A stretch of 55,084 bases of DNA from an uncultured Prochlorococcus sp. (GCA_902606255.1 CACLFQ010000002.1:1-55084), one strand, 5' to 3'. Shown: positions 46,391 through 54,523, counted from the stretch's first letter. The notes: generated from the letters alone by a model not told the origin. Translations and numbers: made by a program.

Positions 46391-46975
46391 TTAACTTAAA
46401 CCCATCTCTTTTTTTAAAAAAGGTGACATAATTTTTGCAGCTTTACCTCTACTACCTAATTTATTTAGTTGTGATTGTGAGAGCTCACCGTAAACACAAT
46501 TAGCTTCTTTAACCCAAAAAATAGATTCGAATTCCCCATTAGGATATTTGGGGTTCTTAAGAATTTCTCCCCAGCATATTCCTGTTGTATCTTTAATTAA
46601 GTTTCCTGAGGGATCGCACAAAACCATGCAACTTATAAATCTTGCACTCCTATAAGGACTATCAGAAAGTTCATTAATTAATTTTTTAATTTTCTCATCA
46701 TTATTTTTGGCATATCGAGCAGAATAAATTCCTGGTCGACCATCTAAAACATCTACTTCAAGACCCGAGTCATCAGCTAATGCCCAAGTTTTTGTCTCTA
46801 GAGAAGCTGCCTTGGCTTTAAGTAGTGCATTCTCAAAATATGTTTTCCCAGTTTCTTCGACATTTAAATATTCTGGTTGCTTCTCAACCTTTAAAGACAA
46901 AACATCCAGCATCTCTGAAATTTCAGATACCTTTCTTTGATTGCCACTCGCAATTGTTAGAACTGGAAGGTTCAA
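46391..46975 (-). CDS. rdgB: dITP/XTP (non-canonical purine NTP) pyrophosphatase
   Basis: LTIASGNQRKVSEISEML, ALADDSGLEVDVLDGRPGIYSARYA. Confidence 0.95.
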   Translation of the reverse strand: MNLPVLTIASGNQRKVSEISEMLDVLSLKVEKQPEYLNVEETGKTYFENALLKAKAASLETKTWALADDSGLEVDVLDGRPGIYSARYAKNNDEKIKKLINELSDSPYRSARFISCMVLCDPSGNLIKDTTGICWGEILKNPKYPNGEFESIFWVKEANCVYGELSQSQLNKLGSRGKAAKIMSPFLKKEMGLS

Positions 46976-47023
46976 AATAATATAAAAAATTTATTGTGAA
47001 TATTATCTTACTTCAAAGCTTGA

Positions 47024-47080
47024 TACGGAGACAGGAAAGGTTGAACATTCCACACCTGTGTAGACAGGGCCTGTCTCGTA
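47024..47080. other. GC-rich nested stem-loop in the rdgB/csoS1 intergenic region (candidate structured RNA)
   Basis: TACGgAGACAGG (47024-47035) pairs with CCTGTCTCGTA (47070-47080), 11 bp plus one bulge; inner CCTGT-gtag-ACAGG (47055-47068). Confidence 0.5.
47041..47054 (+). repeat. TTGAACATTCCACA, copy 1
   Basis: 14-bp exact direct repeat with 47272-47285. Confidence 0.9.
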
Positions 47081-47271
47081 CGGAAATAACATAATGTAAA
47101 TTTTTTCTTAACACAATAGTATGTTTTGATGCACTAACTAATTTGCATAAGTATTGACATATCAATAGTACCAAGGGTGATAAGTTTAACTTATGAATGA
47201 TAGAAAAAACATTAATGGAGATTTTGTCGAAAATGCTTGACTTATAAGTACTTAATGAAGCATTCTTCGAA

Positions 47272-47285
47272 TTGAACATTCCACA
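47272..47285 (+). repeat. TTGAACATTCCACA, copy 2, just upstream of csoS1 ATG
   Basis: 14-bp exact direct repeat with 47041-47054. Confidence 0.9.
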
Positions 47286-47303
47286 TTTAGTATTTAGTAG
47301 ACA

Positions 47304-47615
47304 ATGGCTACAGAAACAATGGGTATCGCTCTCGGCATGATCGAGACACGCGGACTTGTACCTGCAATCGAAGCAGCAGACGCAATGACAAAGGCAGCAG
47401 AAGTTCGCCTTATTGGTCGTGAATTCGTTGGTGGCGGTTATGTCACAGTATTAGTTAGAGGCGAAACAGGCGCAGTTAACGCAGCTGTAAGAGCTGGTGC
47501 TGATGCTTGTGAAAGAGTTGGTGACGGTTTAGTTGCAGCTCACATTATTGCTCGTCCTCATAGAGAAGTTGAACCTGCTCTAGGTAACGGTGAATTTCTT
47601 GGTCAAAAGGACTAA
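47304..47615 (+). CDS. csoS1: Major carboxysome shell BMC-H protein CsoS1
   Basis: ALGMIETRGLVPAIEAADAMTKAAEVRLIGREFVGGGYVTVLVRGETGAVNAAVRAG. Confidence 0.98.
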   Translation: MATETMGIALGMIETRGLVPAIEAADAMTKAAEVRLIGREFVGGGYVTVLVRGETGAVNAAVRAGADACERVGDGLVAAHIIARPHREVEPALGNGEFLGQKD

Positions 47616-47624
47616 TTAAGTAAA

Positions 47625-47644
47625 GCAAAATTTATAAATTTTGC
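47625..47644. promoter_or_regulatory. Perfect 20-bp palindrome GCAAAATTTATAAATTTTGC between csoS1 and cbbL
   Basis: Equal to its own reverse complement. Confidence 0.85.
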
Positions 47645-47684
47645 AAAATAATTATTTTCCCTACACAGACCTAAATTTATCCTT

Positions 47685-49100
47685 ATGAGTAAGAAGTATG
47701 ACGCAGGGGTAAAGGAGTACAGAGATACCTACTGGACTCCAGAATATGTACCCCTAGACACCGATTTGCTAGCCTGTTTCAAATGTACAGGTCAGGAAGG
47801 TGTTCCAAGAGAAGAAGTTGCAGCAGCTGTTGCCGCTGAATCTTCAACAGGTACTTGGTCAACAGTTTGGTCCGAGTTACTGACAGACTTAGAATTTTAC
47901 AAAGGACGTTGTTATCGAATCGAAGACGTTCCTGGAGATCCTGAAGCTTTCTATGCTTTTATTGCATATCCTTTAGATCTTTTTGAAGAAGGCTCAATTA
48001 CAAACGTATTAACATCTCTTGTAGGAAACGTTTTTGGATTTAAAGCTCTAAGACATCTACGTCTAGAAGATATTAGATTCCCAATTGCTTTCATTAAAAC
48101 TTGCGGTGGTCCACCAAACGGAATCGTAGTTGAAAGAGATCGACTTAACAAATACGGAAGACCTCTACTTGGTTGTACCATCAAACCTAAATTAGGATTA
48201 TCTGGTAAAAACTATGGTCGAGTTGTATATGAATGTCTTAGAGGCGGTCTTGATTTAACGAAGGATGATGAGAATATTAATTCTCAACCATTCCAACGTT
48301 GGAGAGAAAGATTTGAGTTTGTTGCAGAAGCAGTTAAGCTTGCTCAGCGAGAAACTGGAGAAGTTAAAGGTCACTATCTAAATTGTACTGCTAACACTCC
48401 TGAAGAGCTCTATGAAAGAGCTGAATTTGCAAAAGAGCTAGATATGCCAATCATCATGCATGATTATATAACTGGTGGTTTTACTGCAAATACTGGATTA
48501 GCTAATTGGTGTCGTAAAAATGGCATGCTTCTGCATATTCATAGAGCTATGCATGCTGTTATTGATAGACATCCAAAGCATGGTATTCACTTCAGAGTTC
48601 TTGCAAAATGTTTGAGACTATCTGGAGGAGACCAATTACATACTGGAACCGTGGTTGGAAAACTAGAAGGTGATCGTCAAACAACTCTTGGTTATATTGA
48701 CAACTTAAGAGAGTCATTTGTTCCTGAAGATAGATCAAGAGGCAACTTCTTTGATCAAGATTGGGGTTCAATGCCTGGAGTATTTGCAGTCGCATCAGGT
48801 GGTATCCATGTTTGGCATATGCCTGCACTTCTAGCGATCTTTGGGGATGATTCCTGCCTTCAGTTCGGTGGAGGAACACATGGTCATCCATGGGGTTCAG
48901 CTGCTGGAGCTGCAGCTAACAGAGTTGCTTTAGAAGCTTGTGTAAAAGCCCGTAATGCTGGTCGCGAAATCGAAAAAGAGAGTAGAGACATTCTTATGGA
49001 AGCTGCTAAGCATAGTCCTGAATTAGCTATTGCTCTAGAAACTTGGAAGGAAATCAAGTTCGAGTTTGACACTGTCGACAAGCTTGATGTTCAGGGTTAA
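47685..49100 (+). CDS. cbbL: RuBisCO large subunit (form IA)
   Basis: [17 protein letters not shown] active-site motif; [18 protein letters not shown]-terminus; followed by cbbS and csoS2. Confidence 0.99.
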   Translation: MSKKYDAGVKEYRDTYWTPEYVPLDTDLLACFKCTGQEGVPREEVAAAVAAESSTGTWSTVWSELLTDLEFYKGRCYRIEDVPGDPEAFYAFIAYPLDLFEEGSITNVLTSLVGNVFGFKALRHLRLEDIRFPIAFIKTCGGPPNGIVVERDRLNKYGRPLLGCTIKPKLGLSGKNYGRVVYECLRGGLDLTKDDENINSQPFQRWRERFEFVAEAVKLAQRETGEVKGHYLNCTANTPEELYERAEFAKELDMPIIMHDYITGGFTANTGLANWCRKNGMLLHIHRAMHAVIDRHPKHGIHFRVLAKCLRLSGGDQLHTGTVVGKLEGDRQTTLGYIDNLRESFVPEDRSRGNFFDQDWGSMPGVFAVASGGIHVWHMPALLAIFGDDSCLQFGGGTHGHPWGSAAGAAANRVALEACVKARNAGREIEKESRDILMEAAKHSPELAIALETWKEIKFEFDTVDKLDVQG

Positions 49101-49114
49101 CTCAAGTTTCGAAA

Positions 49115-49137
49115 TTGAGGAGATTTATTCTCCTCAA
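49115..49137. promoter_or_regulatory. Hairpin TTGAGGAGA-tttat-TCTCCTCAA between cbbL and cbbS
   Basis: 9-bp perfect stem, 5-nt loop, no following T tract. Confidence 0.8.
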
Positions 49138-49149
49138 ACTTATTAAAAT

Positions 49150-49163
49150 CTCGTTTTTACGAG
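49150..49163. promoter_or_regulatory. Second small hairpin CTCGT-tttt-ACGAG between cbbL and cbbS
   Basis: 5-bp stem, 4-nt loop. Confidence 0.5.
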
Positions 49164-49189
49164 TAATTACATTCACATTTTGATTAATT

Positions 49190-49531
49190 ATGCCTTTCCA
49201 GAGCACAGTAAGCGACTATCAAACAGTTGCAACCCTGGAAACATTCGGTTTTTTACCACCGATGACCCAGGAAGAAATATATGACCAAATTGCGTACATA
49301 ATTGCTCAAGGTTGGAGTCCAGTTATTGAGCATGTTCATCCAACTGGATGTATGCAAACTTATTGGTCTTATTGGAAACTCCCATTCTTTGGGGAAAAAG
49401 ATCTTAACTTGATAGTGAGCGAATTAGAGGCATGCCATAGAGCATACCCTGATCATCATGTAAGAATCATCGGATACGATGCTTACACTCAAAGTCAAGG
49501 AACAGCTTTTGTAGTTTTCCAAGGACGTTAA
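49190..49531 (+). CDS. cbbS: RuBisCO small subunit
   Basis: FGFLPPMTQEEIYDQIAYIIAQGWSPVIEHV; YWSYWKLPFFGE. Confidence 0.98.
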   Translation: MPFQSTVSDYQTVATLETFGFLPPMTQEEIYDQIAYIIAQGWSPVIEHVHPTGCMQTYWSYWKLPFFGEKDLNLIVSELEACHRAYPDHHVRIIGYDAYTQSQGTAFVVFQGR

Positions 49532-49551
49532 AGCTACCTATCGTAGTTAAT

Positions 49552-49583
49552 ATCTTTCTCCAAAAATTCTTTTGGAGAAAGAT
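49552..49583 (+). terminator. Strong intra-operon terminator/attenuator-like hairpin between cbbS and csoS2
   Basis: 14-bp perfect stem ATCTTTCTCCAAAA-attc-TTTTGGAGAAAGAT, then TTTcaaaaaaG and T run. Confidence 0.75.
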
Positions 49584-49622
49584 TTTCAAAAAAGTTTTTA
49601 AAGAATTTCAAACTTGAAGATT

Positions 49623-51917
49623 ATGTCAAAAAAAACCAGTAGAGAGATTGCACTTGAAAGAAGAAAGGCGATGAGTGATAGCGGTAAAAAAGCTGCTGCT
49701 TATTCTTCAACTACTAAAGATAGAGTTCGATCTTCCCAAGATATACAGATTTCTGGGACTCAGTCTTCTCCTAATAATCATAATATTTCTAAACCAGCTA
49801 CAAAACATATCCCAAAAACTCAGGTAAACAGTAATTCTTCAACAACTTTATCTAGTAAAGAGTTAGTAATAGAAAGAAGAAAAGCAATGTCTACCCATGG
49901 CAAATCAGCTATAACTTCATCCGATAGAACCCGTACTGATGTTAAAAAAGAAAATCCTGTAAACATAGTTAAACCAACTATAAATAAAAATCAAGAAAGT
50001 CAGGATTCAACTAGTACAGAATCTAAGTCCCTAAAACCCAACGTTAAAAGAAGAATTAATCAGAAGAGAAAGCCTATTACTAATACAAGTAGAGATATTG
50101 TTTTAGCGAGAAGAGAAGCTCAATCTAAGCATGGTAAATCAGCAACTAAACAAAATACCAGTGCCGCTTCTTTAGCTAGAAGGGGAGACCCAGATTTAAG
50201 TAGTAGAGAAATTTCTCAGAGAGTGAGAGAGCTAAGAAGTAAAACTGGTGCTACAGGCAAAAAAGGTAATGGTAAATGTAGACCATGTGGTCCAAATAAA
50301 AATGGCGCCAAACAAAATATTGCACATGCTAGCTTGAAAGTTGGTAAAAGTGAAACTGATTCAGGTCAAATAGTTACTGGAACACAAGCTAATAGATCTG
50401 TAAAAACTACAGGTAATGAAGCAAGTACATGCAGAACTGTAACTGGTACCCAATATATGGGAGCAGAAGTTATTGATCAATTTTGTCAAGATAGACCAAG
50501 TTATAAACAACCACTTAGATCTACTGTTACCTCTACAACATCAGGTAATAAAGTAACTGGAAATGAAGTTGGTAGATCTGATAAGGTCACAGGCGATGAG
50601 CCAGGGACTTGTAAAAACCTTACAGGTACTGAATATATATCTTCTAATCAATCACAGAAGTATTGTGATGGTGTTCCAAAAAATCCTTCAAAGGTTAAAC
50701 ACAGTACTACAACCGATGGATTAAAAGTATCTGGATCACTTCCTGGTAGATCAACCCTAGTTACTGGAGATGAATCAGGTTCTGGACATCAGTTAACTGG
50801 AGATCAATATCTTGGCTCTGAGCCAAATCCAAAAGGTAAAGCATTTGAAAAAGTAGGCAGTTATAACACTCTTAATGGGAATAATGTAACTGGTACAGGG
50901 GTTGGAAGATCAGACCATATGACAGGCAATGAACATGGGAGTTGTAAGAATGTAACTGGAGATGAGTACATAGGATCTCAACAATACGAGAAGTTTTGCG
51001 CTTCAAAACCAAAACCAGAAGCTAGAAAAGTTGGTTTAAGCCTTTCTTCAAAGTCAAATTTAATAAGCGGCACTATGACAGGAAGATCAGAAATAGTAAC
51101 TGGAGATGAACCAGGTTCATGCAAAGTGTTAACAGGAACACCATATGCAGGCTTAGATCAGATTAATGAAAATTGTAGTACTGAGATTTCTGAAGATATG
51201 AAATCCCGATCAAAAGTTAATTCTGGAAATAATTCAAATGCCAGACTTACAGGACAGCAACCAGGAATTGGTGGAGTAATGACAGGTGCTAGGAAAGGTG
51301 CATGTAAAAATCTAACAGGTACTCCCTATGTTGGTGGAGATCAGCTCTCACAAGCTTGTGATAATCCTCCAAATGATACGGCTTATGCGAATCCGGAAAA
51401 GTCAGCAGGTAACTCTTGGAAGGAATTCTCTGTTAAATCACCATCAAGAGATAAATATTCTGAAAAAAATACTCAAGGTGTTACGGGTAATGAATATGAA
51501 AATGGTTTGAAGGTGACAGGACCTTTTGATATGGCAGTTGATAAAGTCACTGGCACTGAAAAATTTAGATTTGAACCGAATAAAAATATTACTTATAAAC
51601 AAAAAATGGAAATTGAAGAGGCAGACCGTGCTGCAAAGACACCAGAAAAAAGAGTCGCATCAAGGATTACTGGTGAAGGACAATCAGTGGGAAACGTAAC
51701 TGGTGATGATTGGGATCGCGGTGATAAGGTAACAGGCACAGAGGGAGCTTCTTCTAGAAAGAGAAATCCATCAAGAGCGGGATTCATGAGTGCAATGCCC
51801 CCTATGGAAGTTAAAAGAAATGACGAAACAGAAAAACCAGATTTCTTGATAACTGGATCAAGTGGTAATACTCGTGAAGGACAACTTGTTACCTTTTCAG
51901 GTGGTGCAAGAGGTTAA
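49623..51917 (+). CDS. csoS2: Carboxysome assembly/scaffold protein CsoS2
   Basis: Four N-terminal R-rich repeats (SREIALERRKAMS..., SKELVIERRKAMS..., SRDIVLARREAQS..., SREISQRVRELRS...), six VTG-rich middle repeats, C-terminal region ending FLITGSSGNTREGQLVTFSGGARG. Confidence 0.96.
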   Translation: MSKKTSREIALERRKAMSDSGKKAAAYSSTTKDRVRSSQDIQISGTQSSPNNHNISKPATKHIPKTQVNSNSSTTLSSKELVIERRKAMSTHGKSAITSSDRTRTDVKKENPVNIVKPTINKNQESQDSTSTESKSLKPNVKRRINQKRKPITNTSRDIVLARREAQSKHGKSATKQNTSAASLARRGDPDLSSREISQRVRELRSKTGATGKKGNGKCRPCGPNKNGAKQNIAHASLKVGKSETDSGQIVTGTQANRSVKTTGNEASTCRTVTGTQYMGAEVIDQFCQDRPSYKQPLRSTVTSTTSGNKVTGNEVGRSDKVTGDEPGTCKNLTGTEYISSNQSQKYCDGVPKNPSKVKHSTTTDGLKVSGSLPGRSTLVTGDESGSGHQLTGDQYLGSEPNPKGKAFEKVGSYNTLNGNNVTGTGVGRSDHMTGNEHGSCKNVTGDEYIGSQQYEKFCASKPKPEARKVGLSLSSKSNLISGTMTGRSEIVTGDEPGSCKVLTGTPYAGLDQINENCSTEISEDMKSRSKVNSGNNSNARLTGQQPGIGGVMTGARKGACKNLTGTPYVGGDQLSQACDNPPNDTAYANPEKSAGNSWKEFSVKSPSRDKYSEKNTQGVTGNEYENGLKVTGPFDMAVDKVTGTEKFRFEPNKNITYKQKMEIEEADRAAKTPEKRVASRITGEGQSVGNVTGDDWDRGDKVTGTEGASSRKRNPSRAGFMSAMPPMEVKRNDETEKPDFLITGSSGNTREGQLVTFSGGARG

Positions 51918-51924
51918 GTAAATA

Positions 51925-53454
51925 ATGCCTTTAAGAGGACTGGCTAAAGCCAAGAACTTCACATTGGGGCCAACAGCTCCAATGAAAACTTTTACTGAAA
52001 ATATCCATACACAAACTAAAGAATCAAATAATTTCCGAAATTCTGGAAAGTCTCATAAATTAAGCAATAATATCCAAAATGAAAATCTATTTAGGTATGA
52101 AAGCAAAATAAAAAGTGATTTTGACGAAATTGTTCCAACTCTCAAGGAAATTGCTCGAATTCAACATCATGAAGATTTTATAAATAAGGCTCAGAAAATA
52201 TCAAGAAAAAATTTGGGAATAGATTTACCCCTACATGTATTAGATAAATCCTGGGTTAAACCTCTTGATATGAGAGCTTTATATGCATGGTGTGCTTTCA
52301 AACAGCATGAGAAACTTAGCGACAATTTTTTTAACAATGATCCACTTAAAGGTGCTGCTGGAAGTAGGGATGCGGAAGACTTTGAAAAATTTCTCTTAGA
52401 TTGTGGAATACATTTACTTGATATAACTCCTTGTTCAGATGGAAGATTAGCTCATTCAGTTGCTTATGTATTGAGAATACCTTTTAGTTCAGTAAGAAGA
52501 AGATCCCATGCTGGAGCACTGTTTGATATTGAAAATACCGTTAATCGATGGGTAAAAACTGAACATAAAAGATATAGAGAGAATGTTCCTAATGAAGCTC
52601 ATAAAGATACCAGGTACTTAAAAGTTGTAACTTATCACTTTAGTTCAGTAGATCCTTTGCATCAGGGATGTGCAGCTCATGGGAGTAATGACGAGTTAGC
52701 TGCAGCAGAAGGTAGAAATAAATTATATGCTTTCAAAGAGGCTGTAGAGAATAGCTTTTGCTGCGGAGCTTCTGTGGATTTAATGTTAATTGGACTTGAT
52801 ACAGACACTGATTCATTAAAAATACATTTATCAACTAGCGATGGCGGTATAGATTTAGAAAAAACTATTTCTACATTAGAAATTTATAATTCAACAATAA
52901 ATTTCTCAAGAGAGGATGCAGAAAGAGAAATTTGCCAGACAATTTCTAAGCAATCTTCAAAAGATAAACTCAGTGGACTGGAAAAATTTACGTATAAATT
53001 AATTGTCAATAATATTTCTCAAATTGATTATGTTAAGAGTTTTCATAATGGTTCTTATGAAGATATTGGACATGCAGAGAGGTTTATTGGAGTAGGTATA
53101 GGTTTCAAAGAAGTACATCTCAGAAATTTAACTTATTTTGCTCATTTAGATACAGTCGAAGAAGGGGCTCCAGATTTAGATGTAGGAGTGAAGATTTTTA
53201 CTGGATTAAATGTTTCTCAAGATCTACCTATTCCGGTAGTAATAAGATTTGATTACTCTGGAAAAGTCCCCGGCGCAAAAGAGAGGGCAATAAATGATTG
53301 TGAAAGAGTTAATAATGCGATATCAATTAGATATAAAAATTTAGTTGATCAAGGTTTGTTACATACTTGCTCTACTATTAGAGATAGGGACAACATTCAT
53401 TCCGCCCAAATTATTGGAATGTCTTTAGAAAAAAAAGCAGAGGAGGCTCACTAA
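51925..53454 (+). CDS. csoSCA: Carboxysomal carbonic anhydrase CsoSCA (CsoS3)
   Basis: 509 aa; CSDGRLAHSVAYVLRIP, HFSSVDPLHQGCAAHGSNDELAAAEGR, position between csoS2 and csoS4A. Confidence 0.95.
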   Translation: MPLRGLAKAKNFTLGPTAPMKTFTENIHTQTKESNNFRNSGKSHKLSNNIQNENLFRYESKIKSDFDEIVPTLKEIARIQHHEDFINKAQKISRKNLGIDLPLHVLDKSWVKPLDMRALYAWCAFKQHEKLSDNFFNNDPLKGAAGSRDAEDFEKFLLDCGIHLLDITPCSDGRLAHSVAYVLRIPFSSVRRRSHAGALFDIENTVNRWVKTEHKRYRENVPNEAHKDTRYLKVVTYHFSSVDPLHQGCAAHGSNDELAAAEGRNKLYAFKEAVENSFCCGASVDLMLIGLDTDTDSLKIHLSTSDGGIDLEKTISTLEIYNSTINFSREDAEREICQTISKQSSKDKLSGLEKFTYKLIVNNISQIDYVKSFHNGSYEDIGHAERFIGVGIGFKEVHLRNLTYFAHLDTVEEGAPDLDVGVKIFTGLNVSQDLPIPVVIRFDYSGKVPGAKERAINDCERVNNAISIRYKNLVDQGLLHTCSTIRDRDNIHSAQIIGMSLEKKAEEAH

Positions 53455-53456
53455 TT

Positions 53457-53708
53457 ATGTTAATTTGCAAGGTTGTAAAACCACTTGTTTCTACCAATAG
53501 GATTCCTGGTTTTGAACATAAACATCTGCAGGTTGTATTGGATGGTTCTTCTAATAAAGTTGCAGTTGATGCTGTTGGCTGTAAGCCAGGAGATTGGGTT
53601 ATTTGTGTTGGAAGTTCTGCAGCTAGGGAAGCAGCGGGAAGTAAATCTTATCCAAGCGATTTAACGATTGTTGGGATAATTGATCATTGGGATCCTGACA
53701 AGTCATAA
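53457..53708 (+). CDS. csoS4A: Carboxysome vertex protein CsoS4A (BMC-P)
   Basis: CKVVKPLVSTNRIPGFEHKHLQVVLDG; VDAVGCKPGDWVICVGSSAAR. Confidence 0.96.
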   Translation: MLICKVVKPLVSTNRIPGFEHKHLQVVLDGSSNKVAVDAVGCKPGDWVICVGSSAAREAAGSKSYPSDLTIVGIIDHWDPDKS

Positions 53709-53726
53709 AAAAGGAGGATATAAATT

Positions 53727-53975
53727 ATGGAAATTATGAAGGTATTAGGAAGGATGGTATGCACTCAAAGAGTCGCTGGCTTAGGTCATATGAATTTACG
53801 AATTTTAGAAAATAATAAAGGAAAGAAATTAGTTGCTGTTGATCCTGTTGGAGCTAGAGAAGGTAACTGGGTTTTTACTGCTAGTGGCTCTGCCGCTAGA
53901 TTTGCATGCCCTAATCCAGAAGTTCAAACCGATTTAACAATTGGAGGCATTATTGATTATTGGGAGAGCGACTAA
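53727..53975 (+). CDS. csoS4B: Carboxysome vertex protein CsoS4B (BMC-P)
   Basis: MKVLGRMVCTQRVAGLGHMNLRIL; VDPVGAREGNWVFTASGSAAR; preceded by strong SD AAAAAGGAGGA. Confidence 0.96.
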   Translation: MEIMKVLGRMVCTQRVAGLGHMNLRILENNKGKKLVAVDPVGAREGNWVFTASGSAARFACPNPEVQTDLTIGGIIDYWESD

Positions 53976-54049
53976 AAATTTTAACTTCAAACATTTATTG
54001 AGAAACTTTGTTAAAGGTATAGTGTAATTAGTCTTGAAAAAAGAATTTA

Positions 54050-54289
54050 ATGTGGAATGAAAGAGAGTCACCTTTGAGGATTGAAAAAAAATTTGAATTT
54101 GAGCAATACTCAAAAATTAGTAAATTCATGGGAAAAATTGAGAAATTATGTAAAGAGAGGGATATCTATCCAAATATCAGCTTCGGTAAGAATTTTGTAA
54201 GTCTTTCAATATTTTTAGATAATAAAGAAATATCAGACAAGGAAAAGGGCTTTTCAAAGGATATTGATGAATTTTATTTAGAAGATTAG
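54050..54289 (+). CDS. Pterin-4a-carbinolamine-dehydratase-like small protein (candidate acRAF, RuBisCO assembly factor)
   Basis: Size, position directly after csoS4B, and PCD-like YSKISKFMGKIEKLCKERDIYPNISFGKNFVSLSIF. Confidence 0.6.
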   Translation: MWNERESPLRIEKKFEFEQYSKISKFMGKIEKLCKERDIYPNISFGKNFVSLSIFLDNKEISDKEKGFSKDIDEFYLED

Positions 54290-54295
54290 TTCTTT

Positions 54296-54523
54296 TTAAT
54301 AATTATTTGGCCTTGCAATATCTCTTTTGATTAAAGCCATTAAATATGTGGGGGCTTTATATCTACCAGGTAGACATCTATTTAAAGTTTCAAGATGACC
54401 CCAACACACTGTCTTTTCTATATCTTTAACTGAGTTACCTTTTAAAATTAATAGCCTAAGAGCTTTGCAAAATAAAGGATAACCTGCTTCTAGTTCATCT
54501 ATATTAAGCTTTGCTGCTGACAT
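54296..54523 (-). CDS. Small conserved cyanobacterial protein (DUF3136-like)
   Basis: 75-aa ORF LNIDELEAGYPLFCKALRLLILKG...CLPGRYKAP. Confidence 0.7.
   Translation of the reverse strand: MSAAKLNIDELEAGYPLFCKALRLLILKGNSVKDIEKTVCWGHLETLNRCLPGRYKAPTYLMALIKRDIARPNNY

Noticed and set aside
47013-47279. 88-aa minus-strand ORF in the csoS1 upstream gap
   Set aside because: Overlaps the structured GC-rich element and direct repeats, has no recognisable domain and no operon context; treated as a chance ORF in noncoding DNA
46976-47303. tRNA or known ncRNA (tmRNA, RNase P, SRP RNA, Yfr1) in the longest gap
   Set aside because: No T-loop GGTTCRANNC with a cloverleaf, and no signature motifs of those RNAs could be read
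48592-48891. 99-aa ORF antisense to cbbL
   Set aside because: Lies fully inside a highly conserved coding gene; antisense ORFs are expected by chance
51328-51510. Alternative-frame ORF inside csoS2, considered as a programmed frameshift product
   Set aside because: CsoS2 frame is continuous to the C-terminal peptide. Frameshifting is known in Halothiobacillus CsoS2, but I could not identify a convincing slippery site plus structure here
49614-51917. CRISPR-like or tandem DNA repeats in this region
   Set aside because: The repetition is at the protein level (CsoS2 repeats) and diverged at the DNA level; no spacer architecture
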